NCBI RefSeq assembly: GCF_045062605.1
Contig: NZ_JBJGDW010000010.1
Location: 1 to 64,000 of the forward strand
Length of the DNA: 64,000 nt
Direction: 5' to 3'
DNA from: Deinococcus sp045062605
GTDB taxonomy: Bacteria > Deinococcota > Deinococci > Deinococcales > Deinococcaceae
In this document: positions 9,376 through 20,049 of the stretch, piece after piece
Layout of the letters: the number at the start of each line of letters is the position of its first letter
Numbering within the stretch: position 1 is the first letter of the stretch
Notes under the pieces: generated by a model
Told to the model about the DNA's origin: nothing
Seen by the model: only the letters and a program-made list of their open reading frames with translations
Databases searched by the model: none
Translations under genes and position numbers: made by a program

Positions 9376-9765
9376 TTATTTCTTGCGTTTGCCGCCGCCA
9401 CTGCTGCCCGGCTTTTTGGGGCCGCCCGTGGTGGTGCGTTCCTTGGCGTCGCGCATGAAGGAGCGCAGCTTGGCCTCGAACTGAGGACTCTGCCGCCCGA
9501 TGGCGCGCGGACGCGGCACTTCCTCGGGTTCTTCGAGCAGTTCCTTGATCGACAGGTCCAGACGGCCCCGCTCATCGCGGCCCAGCACCTTGACCTCGAT
9601 GCTGTCGCCTTCGCGCACGTGATCGTGGATGTTGCGCACGAACGAATGGGCGATCTGCGAGATGTGAACGAGGCCCGTCTCACCGTTCTCGAACTGGATA
9701 AACGCGCCGAAATCGGTCACGCGGGTGATGCGGCCCTCGGCCACCGCGCCAGAATCAAGTTGCAC
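9376..9765 (-). CDS. Small S1-domain RNA-binding protein
   Basis: A 129-residue protein. Residues 3-72 form an S1 OB-fold with the family pattern AEGRITRVTDFGAFIQF, GLVHISQI and GDSIEVKVL. The tail is basic and glycine-rich, ending PGSSGGGKRKK. It resembles the YugI/general stress protein 13 group, which binds RNA or the ribosome. I chose the GTG at 9765 because AGGAGA lies 10 bases upstream on the minus strand. An in-frame ATG at 9798 would add 11 residues and has a TACCAT box seven bases before it, so a leaderless longer form is possible. Confidence 0.85.
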   Translation of the reverse strand: MQLDSGAVAEGRITRVTDFGAFIQFENGETGLVHISQIAHSFVRNIHDHVREGDSIEVKVLGRDERGRLDLSIKELLEEPEEVPRPRAIGRQSPQFEAKLRSFMRDAKERTTTGGPKKPGSSGGGKRKK

Positions 9766-9893
9766 TAAAGGGTTTCTCCTAGGGAAAGCATGGCTCATAT
9801 GGTACACCATGCGGGCCGCAAGAGAGTTGCTTTTTAAACGTGGGGTCAAGTTCAGATAGAAAATGCCGTCCAGACGCATAAAAATCGGCGCAT

Positions 9894-9929
9894 AAAAACG
9901 CCTGGGCAGTCCGAAGACCGTCCAGGCGT
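9894..9929 (-). terminator. Terminator of the ExeM-type nuclease gene
   Basis: On the minus strand, ACGCCTGG pairs with CCAGGCGT (9898-9905 with 9922-9929) and is followed by TTTTTA. Confidence 0.85.
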
Positions 9930-9950
9930 CGTGCCCAAGATTTGAAAAAC

Positions 9951-12560
<2,610 letters not shown>

Positions 12561-12737
12561 GGGGACTCCGTGTGAACAGGGGAAAGAGGCGAAATGATTG
12601 TGATGGAGAGCCAGCTTAGCGGTTTCGCCCCCGCGCCGTCATGAGCGGGCCGGGACAGGCACGGGGACAGAAGGACGCGGTCCCACGCTGCATTCACATT
12701 GTCAGCGCACTTTCATACCTTCACGCGCTTCAGACTG

Positions 12738-13469
12738 TTACCCGCAATGGGCCAGCGCTTCCCGCACGGCACTGGGCGGAATTCGGCCCGCACCCGCCAC
12801 CTTGAGCAGCAGTTCCAGACGCAGCCGCCACAGCAGCCCCAGATCGAGTCGCCCGTTCCAGCGCGCCAGTGCAGGCTCCAGGTCATCCAGCACGGCGCAT
12901 TCGTGTTCCAGGGTGGCCCAGCCCGCGTTGCCCCAGTCCAGCAGTCCGGCATACTGGCCCCGAGCGTCGGCCAGTAGGTTGTGACTGTACACGTCGCCGT
13001 GGACGAACACGGGCGCGGTGAGCGGGTACGGCGTGGACAGCACCCGCCGCAGCGCGGCCCGCTCAGCAGGCGTCCAGTCCGCGCCGCCTGCCAAGCCCGG
13101 ATCGCCCACCCACAGTTCTGACGGACGGGGCGAGTACAGTTTCGGCGGGGTGGCGTGCAACCGTTCCAGATCGTCCAGCACCGCGTTCCAGAAGGTATGC
13201 GTGAGCTGTGCGGGCGTGGGCATCCCGCCGGGCAGGCGTTCCCACAGGCTGTAATCCATTCCCCAGTACAGCGGTCTGGCCGTGTGAACTCCCGCCGCCA
13301 GTGCGCCCAGCGCCGCCCCTGCCTCCCGAGCGTGATCCGTCCTGGGGCTAAGGCGCAGCACGGCGTCATCGATCAACCAGACCTCGTTGGAAAAGCCTGT
13401 GTCGGCGCGGCGCAGGCCCACAAGGCCCAGGCCGTGGCGCGTGAAATAGAGGGCAGGATCGGCAGTCAT
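12738..13469 (-). CDS. Aminoglycoside phosphotransferase-family kinase
   Basis: A 243-residue protein of the APH/choline kinase fold. The N-lobe has NEVWLIDDAVLRLSPR. The catalytic loop is FVHGDVYSHNLL (Brenner motif HGDxxxxN) and the metal-binding segment is LLDWGNAGWA, where DWG takes the place of the usual D-x-D/DxG. The substrate is unknown. Most chromosomal members of this family act on sugars, choline-like compounds or small metabolites rather than antibiotics, so a resistance role should not be assumed. ATG 13469 is preferred over upstream in-frame starts because the conserved region begins there. No operon partner is clear. Confidence 0.82.
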   Translation of the reverse strand: MTADPALYFTRHGLGLVGLRRADTGFSNEVWLIDDAVLRLSPRTDHAREAGAALGALAAGVHTARPLYWGMDYSLWERLPGGMPTPAQLTHTFWNAVLDDLERLHATPPKLYSPRPSELWVGDPGLAGGADWTPAERAALRRVLSTPYPLTAPVFVHGDVYSHNLLADARGQYAGLLDWGNAGWATLEHECAVLDDLEPALARWNGRLDLGLLWRLRLELLLKVAGAGRIPPSAVREALAHCG

Positions 13470-13588
13470 GGGCAGGGCGCTGAGGGCAAAAAACCTTTTC
13501 GCCAGCAAAGCATGTCATGCCTGACGGCGACAGGCCCCAAAACCACAGGTAAGTGACGATAGGCCCGGAAAAATACTGCCCGGTAGAC

Positions 13589-13594
13589 TAATCT
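13589..13594 (+). promoter_or_regulatory. -10 box of a leaderless transcript
   Basis: TAATCT lies exactly seven bases before the ATG at 13602 of the DUF454 gene. Confidence 0.55.
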
Positions 13595-13601
13595 GAAGGT
13601 T

Positions 13602-14015
13602 ATGGTCCCGCCCTCCTCCACCTCACTGTCCCAGGCCGAGGCTCCCTCTCGCCCGGTCAAGCCGCTGTGGGTGGCACTGGGCTTCGTGCTGTGCGCGATT
13701 GGCTTCGTGGGACTGGTGCTGCCCGGTTTTCCTGGAACGGTGTGGTTCGTGCTGGCCGCCGCCAGTTTCGCGCGGGGCGATCCGCGCTGGGAGGCGTGGT
13801 TGCTGTCGCGCCCGGTGATCGGGCAACTGGTTCAGGATTACCGCGACGGCAAGGGCATGCCGCTGCGTGCCAAATGGTTTGCCTGCATCTGCATTGCCGT
13901 GGCGGTCAGCTTCAGCCTGGGCCGCATTCCGGTACTAGTGGGGCAGGTGGGCTGGGTGCTGGTGGGGTTGTTCGGGATTTACTACATCTGCCTGCGGGTG
14001 CCGACAAAACGGTAA
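13602..14015 (+). CDS. DUF454 (YbaN-family) membrane protein
   Basis: A 137-residue inner-membrane protein. After a short serine/proline-rich N-terminus it has the family block WVALGFVLCAIGFVGLVLPGFPGTVWFVLAAASFARGDPR in two closely spaced membrane helices. The RPVIGQLVQDYRDGKGMP turn and two more hydrophobic stretches follow. DUF454/YbaN proteins have no assigned function. The gene starts seven bases after a TAATCT box, has no ribosome binding site, and is followed by a GC hairpin at 14036-14081. Confidence 0.85.
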   Translation: MVPPSSTSLSQAEAPSRPVKPLWVALGFVLCAIGFVGLVLPGFPGTVWFVLAAASFARGDPRWEAWLLSRPVIGQLVQDYRDGKGMPLRAKWFACICIAVAVSFSLGRIPVLVGQVGWVLVGLFGIYYICLRVPTKR

Positions 14016-14035
14016 GAGACTGCCGCCGAGGTAAG

Positions 14036-14081
14036 GGGGCGGGTGCGGCGATGGGGGAACTTCAATACGCACCCGCCCCCC
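14036..14081. terminator. GC-rich 13-base hairpin after the DUF454 gene
   Basis: GGGGGCGGGTGCG (14036-14048) pairs perfectly with CGCACCCGCCCCC (14069-14081). There is no T-run, so this may be a transcript-end stabiliser rather than a standard terminator. Confidence 0.45.
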
Positions 14082-14320
14082 GAAGCGCTGGCTGCTGGCG
14101 GGAAGATGTTGGGCCAGGATGATATTCGGGCAGCCCCGCCCCCCAGCCCCCTACTTCAGGGGGGCAGGGGGAGCCAACGTTGCACTGGGCACGAGTTCTC
14201 GGATGTGGCAGGCGGGAAAGGGCGGCGATATTCGGGTCTGATGCCCGGCTCCGTCACGCTGAATGCGGCCCGTCCGCTACGCGCCCGACGGCCTTCGGTT
14301 GCTGCTTGATAGCTTTCGCT
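14082..14320. other. Non-coding stretch with poly-C/poly-G hairpin
   Basis: No gene is supported here. The stretch has a C-rich tract facing a G-rich tract (about 14140-14171) that can form a strong imperfect hairpin. The word GATATTCGGG occurs twice (near 14120 and 14227). It lies between convergent genes. Confidence 0.4.
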
Positions 14321-15253
14321 CTATCCCACCCGCCCCCGTGCAAACGCTCCGCCTACCTTCGGCGTCACGCTCGCCAGCACCACGCCGCCCACGCAGCCCA
14401 ACAGGCCCACCAAGGCTAGAGCGCTCAGGCGTTCGCCGTACAGGAAGTACGCTTCAATGACCACCAGCGGCGGCACCAGATAGAACAGGCTGCTCACGCG
14501 GGCGGCGGGCATCCGGCGAATCAGGGTGAGCAGCAGCAGAATTGCGCCCACCGACAGCGCCAGCGTCAGCCAGACCAGCGAGACGATAAATTCCGTGTTC
14601 CAGTGGATGTACGCGCCGCCGTGGACGGCGGTCAGGGTCAGCATGGCGACGGCGCTGGCAGCGTACTGTCCAGTGGTTCCGCCCAGCAACGGCACGTCCG
14701 CCCCCGAACGCCGCTGATACAGCGTGCCCAGCGTAGTGGCCAGCAGGGCAAACAGCGCCGCCAGCAGGGCCGGAGTCGTGTACGCGCCGCCCCCCGGTGC
14801 GCGGCCCAGAACCACCAGCACCACGCCCACGAAGCCCAGACCTAGGCCCGCCCATTGCCGGGGACTCATCGACTCGCCCAGCAGCGGCCCCGAGAGCAGC
14901 CCCGTCAGCAGCGGTTGCAGCCCCACGATCACCGACATCACCCCGGCGGGCAGATGCTGCGCGATGCCGTAGGTCACGGCCCCCAGATACCCGGCGTGCA
15001 GCAGCAGCCCGCTGACCGCCGCTTGGGTCCACTGCGCGCGTCCTCGCGGCCAGGGTGCGCGCAGGGCCAGGGTCAGTCCGGCCATCAGGAGTGCGGCCAG
15101 CACGAAGCGAACGCTTAAAAAGGCAAAGGGATCGGCATTCAGCGCCGCGCCCTTGGTGCCGATGAACCCGGTACTCCACAGAAAGACGAACAGCAGAGGG
15201 GCCAGCGTGGTGGCCGCTGGATTGGGCGGGGCGGGAACGGCGCGAGGTGTCAC
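14321..15253 (-). CDS. EamA/DMT-superfamily transporter
   Basis: A 310-residue integral membrane protein with about ten hydrophobic helices arranged as two EamA repeats (about 18-145 and 165-300). Typical blocks are FLWSTGFIGTKGAALNADPFAFLSVRF and, in the second half, PARVSSLFYLVPPLVVIEAYFLYGERL. Members export amino acids, nucleobases or other metabolites. The substrate cannot be read from the sequence. Translation starts at GTG 15253, exactly seven bases after a TAGGCT box (15261-15266, minus strand), so the transcript is probably leaderless. Confidence 0.88.
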   Translation of the reverse strand: MTPRAVPAPPNPAATTLAPLLFVFLWSTGFIGTKGAALNADPFAFLSVRFVLAALLMAGLTLALRAPWPRGRAQWTQAAVSGLLLHAGYLGAVTYGIAQHLPAGVMSVIVGLQPLLTGLLSGPLLGESMSPRQWAGLGLGFVGVVLVVLGRAPGGGAYTTPALLAALFALLATTLGTLYQRRSGADVPLLGGTTGQYAASAVAMLTLTAVHGGAYIHWNTEFIVSLVWLTLALSVGAILLLLTLIRRMPAARVSSLFYLVPPLVVIEAYFLYGERLSALALVGLLGCVGGVVLASVTPKVGGAFARGRVG

Positions 15254-15260
15254 GTCAAAG

Positions 15261-15266
15261 AGCCTA
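15261..15266 (-). promoter_or_regulatory. -10 box of a leaderless transcript
   Basis: TAGGCT on the minus strand lies seven bases before the GTG start of the EamA gene. Confidence 0.5.
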
Positions 15267-15332
15267 GAGCAAGCGTGTCAGCGGCAGCGGCCAAACGTCT
15301 TCCCTTTGAAGCGGCCCAGGAAGTGTGGATCC

Positions 15333-16034
15333 TCAGACGCCCCCGCCCACCACATGCTCGTCAAAGAAGGCCATCACGCGGTTCCAGGCGTCCACACTCG
15401 CCACCGCGTCAAAGTTGGGACCCTGATTGGCGAACGAATGTTTCGCGCCCTCGTAGACCTTGATGTCGTTGGGGACGCCCGCCGCCGTCAGTTCGTCGCG
15501 CAGCGCCTCGCCCTGCTTGCGCGTCACGTCCTGGCCCGGATAGCTGCCCACCACCGGGCAACTGCGCCGCACGGCCTCCAGCGGGCGCGGGTTGAAGCCG
15601 TAATACGGCGCGACTGCTTTCACGCGGTCATCGGTGCAGGCCATCGCCACCGCCAGACTGCCGCCCATGCAAAAGCCCACCGCTCCCAGCCGCGAGGCGT
15701 CCACGCCGTCCAGTTCGCCCAGTGCGGTCAGCGCCTGCTTCGTGTCCTGCGCCCCCGCATGCTCCAGCGAATTGAGAAAGATGCCCGACATCATGCGGGT
15801 CATGCAGACCGCGCGGTTCTGCTCGGCAAACAGGTCCACGGCCAGCGCCACGTAACCCGCCTGCGCGAAACGGTCCGCAATGCCCCGGATATCGTCGTTC
15901 AGGCCAAACGCTTCGTGGATGACCAGCACGCCGGGCGCGTCCCTATCCATCAGGGCGGGGCGGGCCAGATAGGCGGGCAGGCTGCGGCTTCCCGATTGAA
16001 CCCGGATGGTCTGAATATTTCTGGGGGAGGGCAT
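15333..16034 (-). CDS. Dienelactone hydrolase-family protein
   Basis: A 233-residue cytoplasmic alpha/beta hydrolase. The catalytic residues are Cys122 in VGFCMGG, Asp169 (YPGQDVT) and His199 (GAKHSFAN), the Cys-Asp-His triad of dienelactone hydrolase (carboxymethylenebutenolidase). The VIHEAFGLNDDIR block near 38 is also typical. The classical substrate is dienelactone in chlorocatechol breakdown, but no such pathway genes are nearby, so the enzyme may act on another ester or lactone. It lies 27 bases downstream of the DUF6624 gene on the same strand and may share its transcript. Confidence 0.88.
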   Translation of the reverse strand: MPSPRNIQTIRVQSGSRSLPAYLARPALMDRDAPGVLVIHEAFGLNDDIRGIADRFAQAGYVALAVDLFAEQNRAVCMTRMMSGIFLNSLEHAGAQDTKQALTALGELDGVDASRLGAVGFCMGGSLAVAMACTDDRVKAVAPYYGFNPRPLEAVRRSCPVVGSYPGQDVTRKQGEALRDELTAAGVPNDIKVYEGAKHSFANQGPNFDAVASVDAWNRVMAFFDEHVVGGGV

Positions 16035-16060
16035 GGGCCAGACTAGCGCCGCAGCCCCAT

Positions 16061-16516
16061 TCAGGGAGAGGTGAACCGGGCGAGATCGTCCGCCAGCGGT
16101 CCCAGCCCCACCGCCGCCCGCCGTTCATCCACATCACCGGCCTCCAGCTCGAAAGGCTGACCGTCCGGCCTGAGCTGGGTGCCGTAGCGCTGCGGGCGGC
16201 CCTCGCGGATGCAGATGCGGTCATGCAGGTAGGCGGCGTGACGGGAATCGGTTTCCTCTGAGGCGATAAGGAGCGCCAGCACTTCCCGCTGAAATTCCAG
16301 ATCGGGGGAATGCTGGGTCAGCAGCCACGCGGCAGTCGCGCCGTCCTCGCCCACCAGCGAGCGGGAGGGCCAGCCGTGCGCGGCGATGGTCTCGCGCAGC
16401 AGCGCCGTGCTTTCGGTGTCGAAGGCCAGCCACGCGGCGGCGTCCACCTCCGCCCTCCGCATCTGAATATCCGCGTCCATCCGCCCGGTCAGCCTCGCCC
16501 TCAGCTCCGGGTTCAA
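16061..16516 (-). CDS. DUF6624-family protein
   Basis: A 151-residue protein resembling the DUF6624 family, which has no known function. Recognisable features are IAAHGWPSRSLVGEDGATAAWLLTQHS and DRICIREGRPQRYGTQ. There is no signal peptide. The start codon is TTG at 16516, inside the stop of the S9 peptidase gene (TTGA overlap), so translation is coupled to the peptidase. A plausible unit is S9 peptidase - DUF6624 - dienelactone hydrolase. Confidence 0.75.
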   Translation of the reverse strand: MNPELRARLTGRMDADIQMRRAEVDAAAWLAFDTESTALLRETIAAHGWPSRSLVGEDGATAAWLLTQHSPDLEFQREVLALLIASEETDSRHAAYLHDRICIREGRPQRYGTQLRPDGQPFELEAGDVDERRAAVGLGPLADDLARFTSP

Positions 16517-18621
16517 TCGGTCAGCGTCCCGTCCACCGCTGCCAGCGCGAAGGCGTATTCCTCCGCCGCCTCGTTCAGGGCGTCGTAGCGTCCGCTGCTG
16601 CCGCCGTGGCCCGCGCCCATGTTGGTCTTGAGAACCAGCACGCCGCTACCCGGCTCCTCCAGCGTCCGCAGCCGCGCCACGTATTTAGCCGGTTCCCAGT
16701 AGGCCACACGCGGATCGTTGAGGCCGGTGGACACGAACAGATGCGGATAGACGCCCGCCTTGAGGTTGTCGTAGGGGCTGTAGGCGCGCATGTCGGCGTA
16801 GGCCCCCGCGTCGTTGGGATTGCCCCACTCGTCATATTCCCCGGTGGTCAGCGGGATGCTGGCGTCCAGCATGGTACTCAGTACGTCCACGAACGGCACG
16901 CCCACGAAGGCCGCCTTCCACAGATCCGGGCGCAGGTTGACCACCGCGCCCATCAGCAGGCCGCCCGCGCTGCGGCCCATCGCCACCAGATCACCTGCCA
17001 TGCCCGCCGCTCTCAGGTGTTCGCCCGCTGCCACGAAGTCGGTGAAGGTGTTCATCTTCTTTGTCAGCCGCCCCGCGTCGTACCAGCGCCGCCCGCGCTC
17101 CGAGCCGCCCCGGATGTGCGCCACCGCCCAGACCCAACCCCGGTCCAGCAGCGGCAGCCGGGTCATGGAAAAGGCGGGGTCCATAGGGATTCCATAGCTG
17201 CCGTAGCCGTACAGCAATGTCGGGGCGGGTAGGACGGTGTCACGGCGGCGCACCACGCTCACCGGCACCTGTTCGCCGTCCGGGGCGGTGGCCCAGACCA
17301 TCTCCGAGACGTACTGGGACGCGTCGTAACCGGGAACGGGCGTGGCCTTGACCAGCACCGTTTCCAGCGTGTTCAGGTCCAGATCCAGATGCTCGGTGGG
17401 CCGGGTCAGGCTGCTGTAGAGAATGCGCGCCGTATCGGTATCGTAAACCCGGTTCCCGCCGATGCGGACAGTGTAGCTGTCTTCCGGGAATTCCACCCGG
17501 CGGGCCGCGCCGTAGCCGTCTGCGGTGCGCGGCAGCACCCACAACCGTGCAAATCCGCCCTCACGCCCGGAGAGCAGCAGATGGGTTTTGAAGAGGCGCA
17601 TGCCGGTCAGGTGGCGCTCGGCGGTGTAGGGCAGGACTTCGGCAGCATTTTGAAGATCCAGCTCCCCCACTTTGGGCAGGCGCACCAGCTTGAATTCCTC
17701 TGCACCGCCCGCGTTGGTCAGGGCCAGCCAGTGATCGCCGCCGTCGGCAAGCGTGACCTCGGTTCCCCGCACGCGTGGCAACAGCATCTGCGGCGTGGCC
17801 CCCACGTCGCGGGCGTCCAGCACCAGCCATTCCTGCGCCATGTTGGCCTCGCTGGCCAGCAACAGCGTCTCTCCGTTCTCCGAGAGGGACGCGCCCACGC
17901 GGAAGGTGGAATCGTCTTCCTGCAACAACAGCTCGTCGGCACTCTGCGGCTGGTCCAGCGTGTGCCGCCAGAGCTTGTCGGCGCGCTGGGTGTCGTCCTC
18001 GGTGGCGTACAGCAGGGCCGAACTGTCGGCGTGCCACGCCAGCGTCCAGCCACTGATGCCCGTCAGCGCGGCCTCGGCCAGTTCCCCGGTCTGGGTGTCC
18101 AGCACACGCAGTTCCCAGACCTCCTGGCCCGTCTTATCCATCAAGTAAGCCCAGTAGCGTCCGTCCGGGCTGGGGCGGGTCAGGTAGACCCACACGTTGT
18201 CCAGGCCCTCGCGCTCCTTCAGGGCGTTCACGTCCAGCAGGGTCTGCTCCTCGCCCCCGGCGTGCGGGCGGCGCAGGAAGACCGGATGCGCCTTGCCCTC
18301 CAGCGTGCGGGTGAAGTAGTGCCACTCGCCGTCCTGCACCGGGGGCTGCTCGTCGTCCTCCTGAATGTGCGAGAGGAGTTCCTTGTAGATCGTGGCCTGC
18401 GTCCCGCGCAGCGGCGACATCACCGCGTCCAGATGGGCGTTCTCGGCTTCCAGATACCCCAGCACCCCGGCGTCGGCCCTGCCGCGCGTCTTGAGCCAGT
18501 GGTAATCGTCCGGGCGGGTCTCGCCGTGAATGCTGTGGGTGATCGGTTCGCGGTCTGCACTGGGCTGCTGGGTAGTGGGCGGCTGGGTGGTAGTGGGCCG
18601 ACTCTCTGAAGGATCAGGCAT
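16513..18621 (-). CDS. Oligopeptidase B-like S9 prolyl oligopeptidase
   Basis: A 702-residue protein. The N-terminal seven-bladed propeller (about 75-420) opens with DDYHWLKTRG and ENAHLDAVM. The C-terminal alpha/beta hydrolase has the nucleophile in MGRSAGGLLMG, an acid in the NDPRVAYWEPAKY region and a histidine in GHGGSSGRY. The end of the propeller and FSMTRLPLLDRGWVWAVAHIRGGSERGRRWYD match oligopeptidase B, a cytoplasmic peptidase that cuts short peptides after Arg or Lys. ATG 18621 follows a TACCCT box by six bases, and the open frame upstream of it is antisense to the next gene and should be ignored. Confidence 0.92.
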   Translation of the reverse strand: MPDPSESRPTTTQPPTTQQPSADREPITHSIHGETRPDDYHWLKTRGRADAGVLGYLEAENAHLDAVMSPLRGTQATIYKELLSHIQEDDEQPPVQDGEWHYFTRTLEGKAHPVFLRRPHAGGEEQTLLDVNALKEREGLDNVWVYLTRPSPDGRYWAYLMDKTGQEVWELRVLDTQTGELAEAALTGISGWTLAWHADSSALLYATEDDTQRADKLWRHTLDQPQSADELLLQEDDSTFRVGASLSENGETLLLASEANMAQEWLVLDARDVGATPQMLLPRVRGTEVTLADGGDHWLALTNAGGAEEFKLVRLPKVGELDLQNAAEVLPYTAERHLTGMRLFKTHLLLSGREGGFARLWVLPRTADGYGAARRVEFPEDSYTVRIGGNRVYDTDTARILYSSLTRPTEHLDLDLNTLETVLVKATPVPGYDASQYVSEMVWATAPDGEQVPVSVVRRRDTVLPAPTLLYGYGSYGIPMDPAFSMTRLPLLDRGWVWAVAHIRGGSERGRRWYDAGRLTKKMNTFTDFVAAGEHLRAAGMAGDLVAMGRSAGGLLMGAVVNLRPDLWKAAFVGVPFVDVLSTMLDASIPLTTGEYDEWGNPNDAGAYADMRAYSPYDNLKAGVYPHLFVSTGLNDPRVAYWEPAKYVARLRTLEEPGSGVLVLKTNMGAGHGGSSGRYDALNEAAEEYAFALAAVDGTLTD

Positions 18622-18627
18622 GGGTAG

Positions 18628-18663
18628 AGGGTAACAGTGCAGGGGGCAGGCGGAGGGTAGCCT
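18628..18663. promoter_or_regulatory. Divergent pair of -10 boxes
   Basis: TACCCT on the minus strand (18628-18633) lies six bases before the S9 peptidase ATG. TAGCCT on the plus strand (18658-18663) lies six bases before the ATG at 18670. Both genes appear leaderless and share a 48-base intergenic region. Confidence 0.5.
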
Positions 18664-18669
18664 GCGCCC

Positions 18670-19686
18670 ATGTTCCGCCGCGATCCCGTCAAACTGGCCC
18701 TGGCGCGCGTCTCGGAGGTGCTGGAGGTGGACGCCCGGCCCCTGCTGCCGCTCACGCGCACGGTCTTTCGGCGCGGCGGCGTGCTGGCGGTCTCGCGCGG
18801 GGGGAAGCGGGTGCTGGTGCCGCTGGGCGGGGTGGAGGCGGGCGGCGTCTTTGAACTGGCCAGCGTGACCAAGCCCTTTACCGCCGCGCTGGCCGGAGCG
18901 CTGGTGGATGCGGGACGACTGGACTGGCATGCGCCGCTGTCCAGTCTGGGCGGCCCATTCCGCCGTCTGCCCACCCATCTGACTGCCCTCTCTCTTGCCA
19001 CCCACACGGCGGGCCTGCCGATGCATCCGGCGCGGGCAGCGATCACCGTCTTCACGCGCTTCTATGACCCGTATGGCGGCATGGGCGCGGCGGACGTGAT
19101 CGCCAGTGCGCGGCGCTGGGGTCAGCCTTCTCGTCAAACCCGGTTCATGTATTCCAATCTGGGCGCGGGTCTGCTGGCCCTGGCTCTGGCCCACGCGGCA
19201 GGTGAGGAAGCCAGCGCGGCAGGGTATGGGCGGGCGCTGGCGGACTGGGTCACTGAACCGCTGGGGCTGGGTGTCACCCTCGCTCCGGCGGGCGCGGTGG
19301 TGCGGCCCTCGGGGCTGCTGGGGGGAAACACTTTGACTGGCTTTGGCCCACTGGCCGGAGCAGGCGGTCTGTTCGGCACGGCAGCAGACCTCCTGACTTT
19401 TGGCGGGTTCAGACTGGCTGCGCCGCCTATGCCGCTCCTCAAACCGCAGGGGTTGCCCCGCCACTTGCGCGGCGTGGCCCCCGGCTGGATGGTCTCCGGC
19501 CCAGACGGCGAGGTGCGCTGGCACGACGGACTGGCGCGCGGCACACGCGCAGGGTTGGGGTCTAACCTTCAGTCTGGTGCGGTGGTGGCGCTGCTGTCGC
19601 GCGGCACCGATTCACCGCTGGGCGTGCGCGGGGCCATGCCTGCGCTGCTGCTTTCGCTACTGGAGGCGGGTGGAGAGGGCAGGTAA
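18670..19686 (+). CDS. Serine beta-lactamase-fold hydrolase
   Basis: A 338-residue protein of the class C beta-lactamase/penicillin-binding fold. The catalytic SxTK motif is SVTK at 65-68 and the second motif is YSN at 161-163. A late HDG (WHDGLARGTRAG) probably serves as the third KTG-like motif. There is no signal peptide, so it is probably a cytoplasmic esterase or peptidase rather than a true beta-lactamase. It is divergent from the S9 peptidase. Confidence 0.85.
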   Translation: MFRRDPVKLALARVSEVLEVDARPLLPLTRTVFRRGGVLAVSRGGKRVLVPLGGVEAGGVFELASVTKPFTAALAGALVDAGRLDWHAPLSSLGGPFRRLPTHLTALSLATHTAGLPMHPARAAITVFTRFYDPYGGMGAADVIASARRWGQPSRQTRFMYSNLGAGLLALALAHAAGEEASAAGYGRALADWVTEPLGLGVTLAPAGAVVRPSGLLGGNTLTGFGPLAGAGGLFGTAADLLTFGGFRLAAPPMPLLKPQGLPRHLRGVAPGWMVSGPDGEVRWHDGLARGTRAGLGSNLQSGAVVALLSRGTDSPLGVRGAMPALLLSLLEAGGEGR

Positions 19687-19836
19687 AGGCAGTCAAAGCT
19701 GTGCTTCTCCCCCGCCCGGTCCTCTCTGCGTCAGCCTTCTGCGCGTCAGCGCGGTCTCTCCAAAACCGCAGACTGCCCCCACCGCAGCCGTCCAGAGCGT
19801 TTCAGGATCAGCCCCCCAATCACGCGCCCATTCATA

Positions 19837-19865
19837 TTGCAAGCCCGTGGGGCACATGCTAGAGT
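19837..19865 (+). promoter_or_regulatory. Promoter of the tRNA-Ala gene
   Basis: The -35 element TTGCAA (19837-19842), a 17-base spacer ending in TGC, and the -10 element TAGAGT (19860-19865) make a good extended promoter. Transcription would begin about 40 bases before the tRNA. Confidence 0.75.
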
Positions 19866-19912
19866 CCCTTTCGCCCGTGTTGCGCCGGGTTGCTGGACAA
19901 AACCAGAGATAC

Positions 19913-19988
<76 letters not shown>

Positions 19989-20001
19989 CAGAAAAAAGAA
20001 G

Positions 20002-20030
20002 CACCCGCCAGTGACGGCGGGTGTTTCTTT
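20002..20030 (+). terminator. Terminator of the tRNA-Ala gene
   Basis: CACCCGCC (20002-20009) pairs with GGCGGGTG (20016-20023) and TTTCTTT follows. It also lies 20 bases past the end of the convergent gene. Confidence 0.85.
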
Positions 20031-20049
20031 GACCTGATTTGCTCGGCTC

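Noticed and set aside
12738..13469. APH-type kinase as an antibiotic-resistance gene
   Set aside because: The family is broad, the gene is chromosomal with no mobile context, and the residues seen do not fix a substrate.
14082..14320. Small RNA in the G/C-rich stretch
   Set aside because: There is no promoter with both boxes, and the hairpins fit transcript-end structures between convergent genes.
18622..19524. Long N-terminal extension of the S9 peptidase frame
   Set aside because: It runs antisense through the beta-lactamase-like gene, and a normal start with a -10 box lies at 18621.
18670..19686. True beta-lactamase
   Set aside because: There is no signal peptide, and the third motif differs from KTG, so an esterase or peptidase is more likely.
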